This document shows, in pieces, positions 25,481 to 35,850 of a stretch of 64,000 nucleotides of DNA. Positions within the stretch are counted from its first letter, which is position 1; each line of letters begins with the position of its first letter. Below the pieces are notes generated by a model. It saw only the letters and a program-made list of their open reading frames with translations, did no database searches and was not told the origin of the DNA. The DNA lies in assembly GCA_023055505.1 (NCBI GenBank), contig JALIRH010000026.1:10121591-10185590 (forward strand), written 5' to 3'. The DNA is from Callipepla californica brunnescens (lineage: Eukaryota > Chordata > Aves > Galliformes > Odontophoridae). The position numbers and the translations under genes were made by a program.

Positions 25481-28400
25481 TAATGTGGCAGACTAATCAT
25501 GTTGGGAGAAGAAAGTTCTGTCTCAATAACTCAATTTCTCTCTACTTTTCACAGAATATGTAAATGTTGCCTATTATTGATAGCTGGTCATGGTGAGATC
25601 ATGGCAGATCCATTCTGTTCAAATAAGTTATGCTGCTTTGTCCCCACATTTTGAGTTATGGGTGAGCTCGAAGTTGGAGGTGAGCATAATGTCATTTTAT
25701 GCTTGACTTCACAAGTAGCACAGCAGACTTAACTTCTTCAGTACACTAAGCAACAATCCTGAGAGTTTAAAGTATAATGTGAATGTCAGATAATAGATAC
25801 TAGCGTGTTTCAGGAAACAGAGGCCTAATGCATTAGTAGCACTCCAAAGATCCAGCAGTTTTTATACCAGTATCATTGAAAGTACAGGGAGACACTCTTG
25901 CTCTTTGGCAAAATGAACTATGCTCTTAAAAATGATAAAAAGTAAACCTACCTAGTAAACTCATAACCAGGATCTGTTGGTTTCTTTGTGTCAATATTTT
26001 TCTTTCTGTAAAATAGGAAAGACTGTTCGCTCACCTAGGAATTCTGATTTCATGCTTTCCTCCGTTATTGCTGTGAACTCTCCTGTTCTCAAAACCTGTG
26101 TAGGAAGGTTCAGCAGTGCCTCTTTAAACCTCCATTACCCCACAAATTTGTTTTTCTGGAGATGCATTTTGTAGCAATTTCTGTAAAGGTGATCTGACTA
26201 GTTTGCTGGAACTCCTATTGATAAGTGTACTGTGTTTTCAATTGTAAATGAAAGTACTTAACAGTAAAAGCAAATTGTGGAAAATGAAAAGCTAGCCTGT
26301 AATTTCAGAGTAGAATGCATAGTACCTTACTCTTCTAAGAAGCCAAATGTTAAACCAGGCCAACGTGGCTGTAACTGTTCCACCAGAGGAAAATAAGAGA
26401 TGCTCTCAACTCCTCTTTTTTGCCTTTAATAGCTCCTTTCAGTTCTGCCTGGGATTCATTCTGCCTACGGCCTTTTTGTGAGATGCCTGACATCACCAGG
26501 AAATGTTATATCCAGAAGCAATTTATACTTTTTCAAGTGATGCATTTATTTCCTTTCCAGCTGTGACCCTTTCATTTAGGTTGAGGTAGAGCTGCTGAGG
26601 GATCCGATAGAAGGATTGAGAAACTCTGTGGAGAAAGCAAGACATTATCCAGGTGCGCCACAAAGACAGAGGTGATCAGAGGTGAGAAAATACTTGTGTA
26701 GGGAAGGGACTGTAGAAATCACTTTAAGGGGAAAATCTGTCGAGACTAATAATTACTTTGAGTAGTAAGATATTATCATTGGTGAATGATGAAATAACAG
26801 CAGCAAATTTAACAAAATGTTTATGTAGTTAATCCTTTGATTGATGCGTAGTTTGGAAAGTGTTTCTCATGATGTCAGGCCTTTGACAAGACCACTTAAA
26901 TGAAACAAAAACAAGTTGGTGAAAGGGTAAAGTTGCAGTTGTTTTGCATGACACCGAGCCACACTCTTGTTAAACTGAAAGATGATCAGGGAGGTCTGAA
27001 GTGCATTGGAAGACACTCAAAAGTGCACTAAAACAAAAAGCAGAGAGAAGGTGCAGATAAATCTCAGGTAATGTATTCCAAAAGCGGTTGGATGGATGTG
27101 CTTGTTGTACTGAGTCTTCAGCTCTGAAAGACAGTGTCTGGGAGCAAAATGGACCTAGGGGCTTATGTCTTGGCACTGAGTGTGGATGAAGCCACAGATC
27201 AGCTCCAGAAAGCAGGACAAATGCTGGAGATAGAATGCGAGTCACCAGCCTGTTTTCCTTGTCCAAGATATGCCTCAGAGAATCTCTGTTCAATCTAGAA
27301 AGACAGACTGGAATTAAACGTCACGCTATTTATAGAGAACTTAGGTTTTTCTTTTCTAGCTTTCTTTCATAGTTAGTAATCCCAAGTTTAAACTTTGCCT
27401 TTAATGAGCTCACTTGATGCTTTTGCGTTTATTCTTTTCTCCAGCATCTAAAGCCAAGCCAGGTGACTCATGGGTTAAGCTCCTTGGGCTCCAGGGCATG
27501 GATTTCCCACAGTGTGGGAAAAGAAGCTTTTGAGACTCACCAGTTTTTTTCTGTAGTGTGAAACATCTCCCCGCAGGCACTTGGCACTTGAATATGATTT
27601 CCGGACACTGCAAAACTGAACCTTCCTGGGTGAGGACTGGTGGGAATTCAGTCACTGGTCTCCAAAGCAGCCTTTTCCAACCGTGTGTTGCCAGCAGGAA
27701 TTGCTTCTGTGAGTGGAAAGAGGGAAACACGAGCTTCAGCCAAGAGCAGACAGTGGAAGCAGAGTTAAATGGGCCTGCAGTGTGTCCCGGTTCTGCAGGC
27801 TGTAGTGGGTGAATATCCATTAAATGGATACATGGTAAAAAAGCAAAAGTAAAAGTGGTGTGAGGTGCTCACACAGTAGAACCTGATGTTGCTGTGAGGC
27901 ACTACTGACCTTCTGGCTCCTGAGAGGCATTGCCATCAGAGGTGCAGAACCCAGACAGGATTAGCAAGATGCCAGTGCGAGAATACATTTTGTCACCATA
28001 TGGCGTTGCTGGGTACTAGAGAGCCTGAAATGTGCTGTTCAACTCTCCTTTTATCAAATCTTGTCACTGAAGAAAATTTCAGATGTTTTGTTTGCGTACT
28101 GAGTTTTGATTGCACCAGGCTGTGTATCCTAAGCTATCATCAATGTGACTAAGTACTTTTTGGCCGAGTGGAAAAAAAATGAGCGTACAGACATAGAGGG
28201 ATATTTCAAGTGCTGATGTTTACAGCAAGGATAGAGATATAATAGAAATCATAAAACAATATCATGTTATATTATGATTATAGAAATACATACAGAACTC
28301 TAAATAAAATCCTGTTGGCAGATTAATGTCGGAGACAGTTGCTCTTTGAAGAGTAGCCATAAAAGATGTATGAAGAGGATGCGTTCCAAATTTGATTAGT

Positions 28401-31400
28401 ATTCACCTGCTTTTGTTTGATCACTTTCTCTAGCGCCCTTCAGGTTCTTCTCTGCACTACTGCTCATCTCAGTCTCTTTGCTGTCATCAGACACAAGTTG
28501 CTTTGCAGTCTGTATTTGCTCCTTTCTTGTAACTGCATTCTTTTCTCTCCTTGGCTCTCCAGTCCAACTGATCATTTATCTGCTTTTTTTGCTCCTTCTT
28601 CCTCTTTTTCTATCTGAGAACCTTTCTCTGCCTACCTCTTTACAGGCTCGGCCTTCTGGCTGTGCTGATGCTTCAGTTATTTCTAGTTACGTTTTGAGGA
28701 GCTGTGATCCTCCTCCAAAGGGTTCAGCTGTCAGTGGTCCAACATCTAGTTTTGATAAGGCAGAACTGAAGGGTTTTGGCAGGCTTCTGAGAAAGATGTT
28801 TGTGAGCCATGCAAGATAAGAGAGGAAAAACTGGAGGCAGAGGCGAGATAAGCACGGCCAGTTGGTTCAGCCTAACATATTACTTCTGTAGTGCCAGGTT
28901 GTCCAAACCCTCCTCCCTCTGTATATTCTGTATGAAACCTGGTTTGGGCAGATCTCATTGGTAATGGACTTGAGTAGTGTTTTCTGGCTTAGGTTCAGAA
29001 AAAAGTGAGCAAAGACAGAAAGTTAGAAAACAAGAAGGAAAAATGCCCTTGAATTATGAACTGACAGTGATTTCTATCCAAAAATATTTCTTATCAGCAA
29101 TGGGCAAAAAGACTATGGTTGTTTTTTGAACACAGGTATGAAGATAGATGCTGCAGACCAACCTCCGTTCTCACTGCCTGGAAACGTACATAGGAGCCTA
29201 AGCAGAGCCTATGATATAACAGTAGATCTGGATTCCACGAGGTAAAGGGAGCAATTTGTTATGCTGGTATTGATGGCTACAGGAAAAGCTGACAGGATTA
29301 AAACAATACTGAATTTGTACGAACTGGCTGTGTTGAGCAGAGGCTTAGTGTTTCTCCTGTATCTTGCACCAAACCCCAATTTACCATTATTTGACTTAAC
29401 TCAATTGAAATTGGCGTGGGGACATTTTAAGTAATTTGGTTATTGGTTTTTGTTCGATTAATAACAAAAACCTCATGGCACATCTAGCCTGTTGAGGACC
29501 GGTCTTTCTTTGCTCCTCGTTTTATGATTGCTCTGATGTTTGAAGTTTCCTTTTCTGTTTCTTTGACTGTTGTTTTTTGACAAACCTGAAGACTTTAGAA
29601 CTTAATCCAAAATTTTCAGTAACATTTATTTATAAACCTGTGATTTAAAATAAAGAAAAAATATTTAGGAGATATATGAACCCTGAAATGGTCCTTACAG
29701 TAGCCTTGTGTAAGAAACCGTGTCTCATGGTAAAAGTCTTGTTTTGTTCAGCTGTGTTAACATTTTATTCCACTTACTTTTCTATCCTATGCAGTTCTGA
29801 GTACTGAGGAAGAGCATCAAACCCTGAAGTGACGTGACCTAGCTCTGATGTTACGTTCTGGCTAACTTGTATTTGCTGTATTTGGGAAAATATTCTATTT
29901 TCGTAAAGATTTATTGGTAAGTTACTTGTAAAGGAAGTGGAGTGTTGTCTCCTTTTTCAGAGTATCTGTCCTTTTGTGTTTCAATTTCCTTGAGAACTGG
30001 AGGCAAGAAGTTATTGAAGTAGCTGCTCTTCTGCTAGTAGGAATGGGAAGGGGGACACCAGCTGGTAGCATAAGTGCAGACACCTGAGTACCATGTACCA
30101 CGCCATCCTCCTTTGATACTCAGCAAGTCCTTCCATTTCTATGTGCTGGTCTTCCCCCTGTAAACTGAAGCTAATTACTTTCTTCCATCTTTTATAATTC
30201 CTGTACCGGTTAGCTCTGTCAGACCTGAAATGCAGCCGTGTGCAACTCAGCCAGATTAGCGGTAGTGTTGGTAATATTAAGAGAGTGGTCTCCAAAAGTC
30301 TGGTAACATCTGGAAGCAAGCTCAGAAACCCTTCTGCTTATTTATTTATTTATTTATTTTTACTTTTTCAGGGTTTGGATAGTACAATGAGCACTGTTAT
30401 ATTCATAAACCATAAACAACTGCAGAGAGCAGATACTGTGTAAAATACTGAAGTTTTCTCTGCATAGCTAGGCTCCATGTTTAACCTCTGAAGGCAGATT
30501 TTATCTTCAACATTTTCTAATAGGAAAGTGGTTTTATCTTGCTTTTTTTTTTTATTTATTATTTTATTGAAGTGCTGGATTTTCAGTAATACCTATTTTG
30601 CTGATGAAGGTAAGTGCACCCCAGTGCCTTCTGTACCAGATGGAAGAGGGATTACAGAAACTCATGTGGCATTAGTGCAAGAGAAACTCAGAAATGAAAA
30701 CCAGACCATGACAGAGATTACAGGATTGAAACTGCATCGTGAATGGAAGAAAGGGATGTTGAGTAGGTTTTTTTTTTTTTTTTTCCCCGGAGAAAAAAAA
30801 AGAAGTGAATTCAAGTCTTAAACATGTTAATGTTAATATAGCTGAAGTGTGTATTTACATGCTGGTAGATTTATCCAAAAGAAGAAAAAGACACGAAGCT
30901 TTCCCGCTTAATCAGCATATATTCTGTCAACCATCCTGCAGATACAGTTTGAGATTTATGCTGCTTATGCATGAGACTGTGTATGTGAGTGTAATTTTCT
31001 TTACATATGGCATCTTAACTAAAAATCTTAAAATGCAAAGGTCCAAAGCATCTTACCTCTCTGCTGTCAGAGAGACTACAGTAAGAGCAAGAAAGGAGAT
31101 AAGAGCTCAGTGTCTACAGCGTACACGTGAAGACTTGGATTCTGACTCTGCTGCTACTGAGTCTTGGCAGAGGAGGCATCAAAGGGAGTGGAGAAATTGA
31201 AGGGAAAAGCTCTGAAAGGGTCCTGGTATTTTAACAAACCTATTTATAGGTTTGCATGTCTGTTGATGTAGACAGATCACCTGACTTGTAGGTCAGTCTC
31301 TGCCTAGTCAGGCATGCATTAAAACTGGCTGCATGCTGGATTCTGTAGTGTCAAGACCTCTATGTGGAGTATGGCAGTGGTGACGATAGTTCTGACAGAG

Positions 31401-31469
31401 ACTTAAGGTTTCTTAAACTCATAAAATGTAAGACTGTGGGATAGTTATGGTTTCTGTAGCTGTCACGAG

Positions 31470-32185
31470 AGCTGCAAACAGTTTGAAGTTCAACAAGGCC
31501 GAGTGCAGGGCTTTGTACTTGAGTCAGAAACGTACCAAACACAAATACAGGATGGGCTGAGAGCAGCCCTGAAGAGAAGGACTTAGGCATATAGAAAATT
31601 TCAATATGAGGCAGCAATGCTTACCTGCAGCCCAGAAAGCAAACAGTGATGTGGTTTGCATCGAAAGAAGCATGGCCAGTAGGGTGAGGGGGTGACTCTG
31701 CTCTTATGAGACCTTATGTAAAGTTCTGCGTTCAGCCCTGGAGCTCCCAGCACAGGAAAGACACGGACCTGCTGGACTGAGCCATGATGATGATCAGAGG
31801 ACAGGAACGCCTCTTTTGTGAAGAGAGGATGAGAGCCTGAGTTGTTTGAATCAGAGAAAAAAAGGGTCCTGACAGACCTTAGAGAGGCTTTCTGGTACCT
31901 GAAGGAGGCTTTCAAGAAAGCTGAATAGGGACCCATTGTCTGCGAGTGTGGCAGTAGGAAAATCTGTAATGGCCTTAGACTGTAAGAGATGAGGCATTTG
32001 GAAAAAATCTTTGACTGTGAGAGTAGTAAGGTGCTGGAACAGGCTGCACAGAGGAACCATGGCTGCCCCAGCCCCAAGGTCATGGTGGATACAGCTTTGA
32101 GCAGCCTGAATTACTTCAAGGTGTCCCTGTACATGGCAGACTGTTGGAGATAGATAGTCTAAACCATTCTGTGATTCTAGACTAT
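31470..32185 (+). mobile_element. CR1 LINE 3' portion, old copy
   Basis: Sense-strand CR1, from the 'gaagttcaacaaggccgagtgcag' region of ORF2 through the decayed C-terminal coding part to the 3' end, 'accattctgtgattct'. Stops and indels break the reverse-transcriptase frame. The open frames of up to 160 codons on the opposite strand are shadows of this repeat. It is followed by an AT microsatellite. Confidence 0.8.
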
Positions 32186-32193
32186 TTTTCTGA

Positions 32194-32214
32194 TATATAT
32201 ATATATATATAAAT
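32194..32214. repeat. AT microsatellite
   Basis: Alternating AT tract directly after the CR1 3' end, a common site of microsatellite birth at LINE tails. Confidence 0.8.
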
Positions 32215-34431
32215 TATATACATATAATTTCTTATGGAATAGTATTGAAACTCACAAAGAAGATCCAGCTGAAAGAAAGGCGAGTTATCTTGAGTTTGCT
32301 TTCATTTAATTTTAGCACTTGTGGTTGTAAACTGCTCCAATTCATGTGTGAAATTGCCACCCGGAAGATATTAGTGATGGCTTATATTAAGAGCAGAGAT
32401 GAAATCCAAATTTCTTCCCACTTAAGGGTCAGATCATTACGATGCACCTAATTCAGTTGCGGCACACTGTCACTTTCATTTTCTGAGGTTAGAATCAACA
32501 ACGTTGTCTGTATTTGCCACTAAGCTTTGGATTTCTTCGAGGCTGAGGACTGAGCAACGTCTTATTCAAGTTTATCATCGGACTGTTATTTTACTCTGGT
32601 TCTTCCTTTATTTGAGGGCATTTTTATGAGATGTCTAACTTAAAACGCAAATATCGCATTTAAAATGCTTGAAAACATTATGTATTGTTTTTACTTTACA
32701 GCACGTCTTGAGAAACTCTGAAATTTATTGCTTATCTCATACCCTTAATTTTAATGGGAATCTGGATTTTAGTTCCCATTGGAAAGTCTGAGGATTGGCA
32801 ATGACAAAAGACGGACTTGCAGAGCTGGAGTTGATGTATGGTCAGTGAAATACTATTTGCCAAGATATAGCTCAGGAAGGTCACTTTCAATGCTCTTTCA
32901 TTACCATAGTCTGTAGCGTGCTGTATTTAGAACACGGCAGGCCATTACTCACAAGCACACGGCACAGAGCAAGGCCAGTGTTTTACTGTGTCTCTAGGGT
33001 CGTTGTGTTAGCTGACGTACTGGGTTCCCTGGAGCTGAGGCTGAACAGGGCAGAGCATTTTCTGCTAAGTGTTCTGGGCTGTGATGTCCAAGCAGTAGCA
33101 TGGCAGTTGTCAAATGTATATTCCTTCTGGGTATTAGTAGCGGTACCTCTGTCTCTTCAAGGACACAACCCTTATTACTCTATTACATTCATGTGTATTC
33201 TTACTTCCCTTAGTACACAGAAACTGAAGATATTCCATGCGTCTCTTTTGGAAACTGTGTTTGAATTAGGAAAGCAAAACAAGGACTAGGTTTATTTTTT
33301 TAATCTAATTATTGAGAGCTCTTATCAGCACTGTTGTAGGACTCTGATGCATTAACCTTCTAAGACAAAATTCTCCAAGCCAGCTTTTTACACAAAACAA
33401 TTTTGTTTTAAAGCATTTAAAGTGTGAAAATGTTTCTGTTGTTTCTGTTCATAGAAGCAAGTCACCTTTGACCAGAAATGGAAAAATTCAGTATAGAAGA
33501 TAATGGTTCAACAAAAAAAACACAACTGTGTGCTGTCGCTGCCATGACTTTGACAGCAACATTATTGACTTGTAGGGCATGTTTTGTTTGTTTTTTTTAT
33601 AGCTGTGGGAGAAAACTTTTGATTGAACTGGGCCAGAAGAAGACTTGTGTTAGTCAGAAAGCAATTTGTCTTTTTTATGTGGAGAGTTCTGATATCTTAA
33701 AATATTTCTCATTCAAAATGAGAGCTAAAAGTAAAAATATTACAGCTTGTTTACTGAAGCTTTGTCAAAAAGCCAGAAACTTTTTACTTTACAAATTGGT
33801 GGCACCATGAAAATACTGGTGTGAGGACCTCATTCCAGCACAGATAATGCATTCCCTCTCCAGTTCAAACACTTCTAGAGGGTAAAAATGTGCGGTGGAA
33901 GCGGCAGCTAGGAGCCAGCATGTCCTGAGTTCAGTGCACCCCTAGGAGTCTCTGAAATCTAATTAATCTTCCCTGTCCTTTTGATCTTATAACTCTGTAA
34001 AGGCAAAGGGACCAGTGCAAAAAGGAGATGTTACAAAAGGAAGCGAAATGAATGCTCATCTGTCTCCAGGAATCTAGGCTTGCAGGGAAAGAACTCCAAA
34101 AGGTGTTGTCTCCAACAAGAGGTCCTTCCTCAGTGGGAGTCAGCCCTTAATTGAGATCTAAGAGGGTAGAGCCTGTCTCTACCCCTTCCAGTCACACAGC
34201 TTTCACCTGTGCTCCCAGGGCTGACCTGGTCTTCCCTTCAAATGTTCAGTCAGCGGTTCAGGCTATGACTTAGCCATCCCCATACACACTACATTTCTTT
34301 CTCTGGTATTTTCTGTCTCCAACAGAGATTAAACCCCTTGATTGTGGGTTGATGCTGATACTGCTCTCGTGGGAGTTAGGGACTTTAATGGCCATGAAGA
34401 CTGTGACATCTGGCTAAATATTCTTTGTCCT

Positions 34432-34436
34432 CACCA
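34432..34436. repeat. target-site duplication, left copy
   Basis: CACCA immediately before the TG of the 5' LTR. It matches the five bases after the 3' LTR. Confidence 0.9.
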
Positions 34437-35010
34437 TGTCATGGTTTTATGATTTTTGGTTCTGGTATTCCACATCATAACATCATGTATTGCATTAAGA
34501 GTTAAGGAGCTAATACTCCAGCTCCATAGATCATTGATAATTCCAGGTATACCTGCCTCAGAAGAGAAGAAGAACTACATTCCCCAGAGGACTTTGCGAT
34601 GCTTTGTATTTTTACGTGTTTTCCGCTCAGAGGGAACAGATAAAAACCCTCAGCGGTCACGGGACACTCTCTTTCCTTCGGGATCGACTCAGCAGTGGGT
34701 GCTCGCTGCCGTATCGCCTTCAGCGTTAGCGTAAGGCCTTCGGTTTATCGGACACTCTCTCTTGCTCATTTTATTTGATTAATTAGCCTCAATTCCAATT
34801 ATATTGTATTATATTCTGTTATTTTACTTTCTGATATCTTATTTAGTAAATTAGCTTTCCTCCTCAGATCGTTACTGCTGTTTTGTTTCTAGGCCCATCT
34901 CCCTTTTCCCTTTTCCCTTTTTCCTTGCCCTTTCCTGGGGTGTGGGTCCGTGGGTCCCCCGCACCAATCGTCACGGAACCGGGCCGATCCAGCCCGGTAA
35001 ACCGTTGACA
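34437..35010 (+). repeat. 5' LTR
   Basis: 574 bp, starting TGTCATGG and ending GTTGACA. It holds a TATA-like element, GATAAAAA, at 34639-34646, so transcription probably starts some 25-30 bp downstream. I find no AATAAA; AGTAAA at 34845 is a possible variant polyadenylation signal. A C/T-rich segment near 34895-34935 precedes the end. The 92-codon open frame inside the LTR occurs in both copies and is chance. Confidence 0.95.
34639..34646 (+). promoter_or_regulatory. candidate LTR TATA box
   Basis: GATAAAAA inside the 5' LTR, followed by a GC-richer stretch suitable for the start of R. The same element is at 39325-39332 in the 3' LTR, where it could drive transcription into flanking host DNA toward OPN4X. 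Position and motif only. Confidence 0.5.
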
Positions 35011-35014
35011 TTTT

Positions 35015-35032
35015 TGGCGCCCAACGTGGGGC
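35015..35032 (+). promoter_or_regulatory. primer-binding site for tRNA-Lys1,2
   Basis: TGGCGCCCAACGTGGGGC is the 18-nt complement of the 3' end of tRNA-Lys1,2, the primer type known from Mason-Pfizer monkey virus and foamy viruses. It lies 4 nt after the 5' LTR and has no mismatch visible to me. Confidence 0.9.
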
Positions 35033-35208
35033 AAACGAGCTGCCTTAGCCGGGCAGAGACATACTCTTAGAGTGAATCTCTGTTTCTTGCTAGCAAGCTT
35101 ATCTGTACTGCAAGTGCTGTACGGCATAACACGACCTTGAAATCTGGGCGTACTGCCAGTTGTTCTGGGATATCTGTAAACTTTTTTGGGTGCCGCTAGC
35201 TTGTTATA

Positions 35209-35211
<3 letters not shown>

Positions 35212-35238
<27 letters not shown>
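35212..35238 (+). repeat. 27-nt A run abutting the ORF start
   Basis: A continuous A tract fills the end of the leader and supplies the A of the ATG of the first proviral ORF. Length is likely variable between copies and hard to sequence accurately. Confidence 0.85.
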
Positions 35239-35239
<1 letters not shown>

Positions 35240-35825
35240 GCTCTTGCTTTTTAAATTGCTCTTAAAGGGGCTGCATTTTGTTGTTTTTTCCCTTTTAATG
35301 CTCAAAACGTACTGGGACCTTTTCCCTGAACACCTGCAAGATCCTGAGAACCTAAGCAGATATTTAAGACAGGGATGTTGTGGCTCAGACAGATCTGAGG
35401 AGGCCCAAATTATTTGGGGTCTGGCTTATGCCAGTCGGACCTTATTCAATACTATCCCAGAGAGGCATAGAGTTTCTGAAATAGAGCGAGAGAGTCTCCG
35501 AGCTGAGAGGGATAGTGTCCAGATCCAGAAAGAGAGTCTTTTAGCTGACAGTCAGACTCTCCTGACCACTTTAGACAGCCTCCAGTCTGATCAAGACACC
35601 CTCCAGACCAAGCAAGTCGCTTTTCAGTTCGAGAAAAACGCCCTCCAGCCTGAAAGAGATGCCCTCCAGTCTGAACTCAACAACCCTCAGTCTCAACAAG
35701 ATGGTCTCCAGTTTGTGCAAGATGCCCTCCAACCTGAAAGAGACACCCTCCTGTCTGAGCGAGATGTCATCCTGTCTGAACGGTACTCCTTCAGAACTGA
35801 GCGAGGTACCTACCAGCCACAATAG
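35238..35825 (+). CDS. proviral leading ORF: hydrophobic N terminus plus heptad-repeat coiled coil, in the gag position
   Basis: A 195-codon ORF between leader and pol, where gag is expected. Residues 1-25 are strongly hydrophobic with two lysines (signal-anchor or membrane segment possible). Residues 26-83 form a mixed region with a CC pair at 47-48. Residues 84-195 are sixteen uninterrupted heptads with consensus close to [RQ]D[AST]LQ[SP]E, encoded by 21-bp repeats at 35487-35822 and predicted to be a long coiled coil. I see no capsid major homology region and no CCHC zinc knuckle, so it is not an ordinary Gag. It ends in UAG, and the next codons continue in the same frame into protease. 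It could act as a minimal self-assembly domain, as an N-terminal leader of a readthrough Pol, or as an unrelated captured coiled-coil protein. The chicken ENS-1/ERNI coiled-coil proteins encoded in LTR elements are a possible relative. Open frames on the opposite strand here are mirrors of the repeats. Confidence 0.8.
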
Positions 35826-35850
35826 CCCGTGCCCCCCAGCCAGGGGGGGG
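35823..35850 (+). promoter_or_regulatory. candidate UAG readthrough signal with hairpin
   Basis: The UAG at 35823-35825 is preceded by CAA and followed 6 nt later by a perfect stem, C6 at 35832-35837 with G6 at 35843-35848, around a 5-nt loop AGCCA. Both flanking ORFs are in the same frame. In murine leukaemia-type viruses a structured element shortly after UAG permits about one ribosome in twenty to read through into pol. The loop bases GCCA could also pair with UGGC at 35889 or 35894 to form a pseudoknot; this pairing is inference. A frameshift is not needed. Confidence 0.65.

Larger units (their letters stand above)
21443..34431. other. non-coding stretch
   Basis: No supported coding exon was found between the 21.4-kb exon and the provirus. 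The sequence is AT-rich, with a poly-T tract at about 24727-24746, a TTTA tract at about 30340-30360 and CR1 remnants listed separately. If the 21.4-kb exon is real, much of this is probably its first intron. The short open frames here show no domain or splice support. Confidence 0.65.

Noticed and set aside
31601..32083. 160-codon minus-strand open frame
   Set aside because: Antisense shadow of a degraded plus-strand CR1.
34456..34734. 92-codon open frame inside the LTR, repeated at 39142-39420
   Set aside because: It overlaps the LTR promoter region and is present twice only because the LTR is; no domain, no start context.
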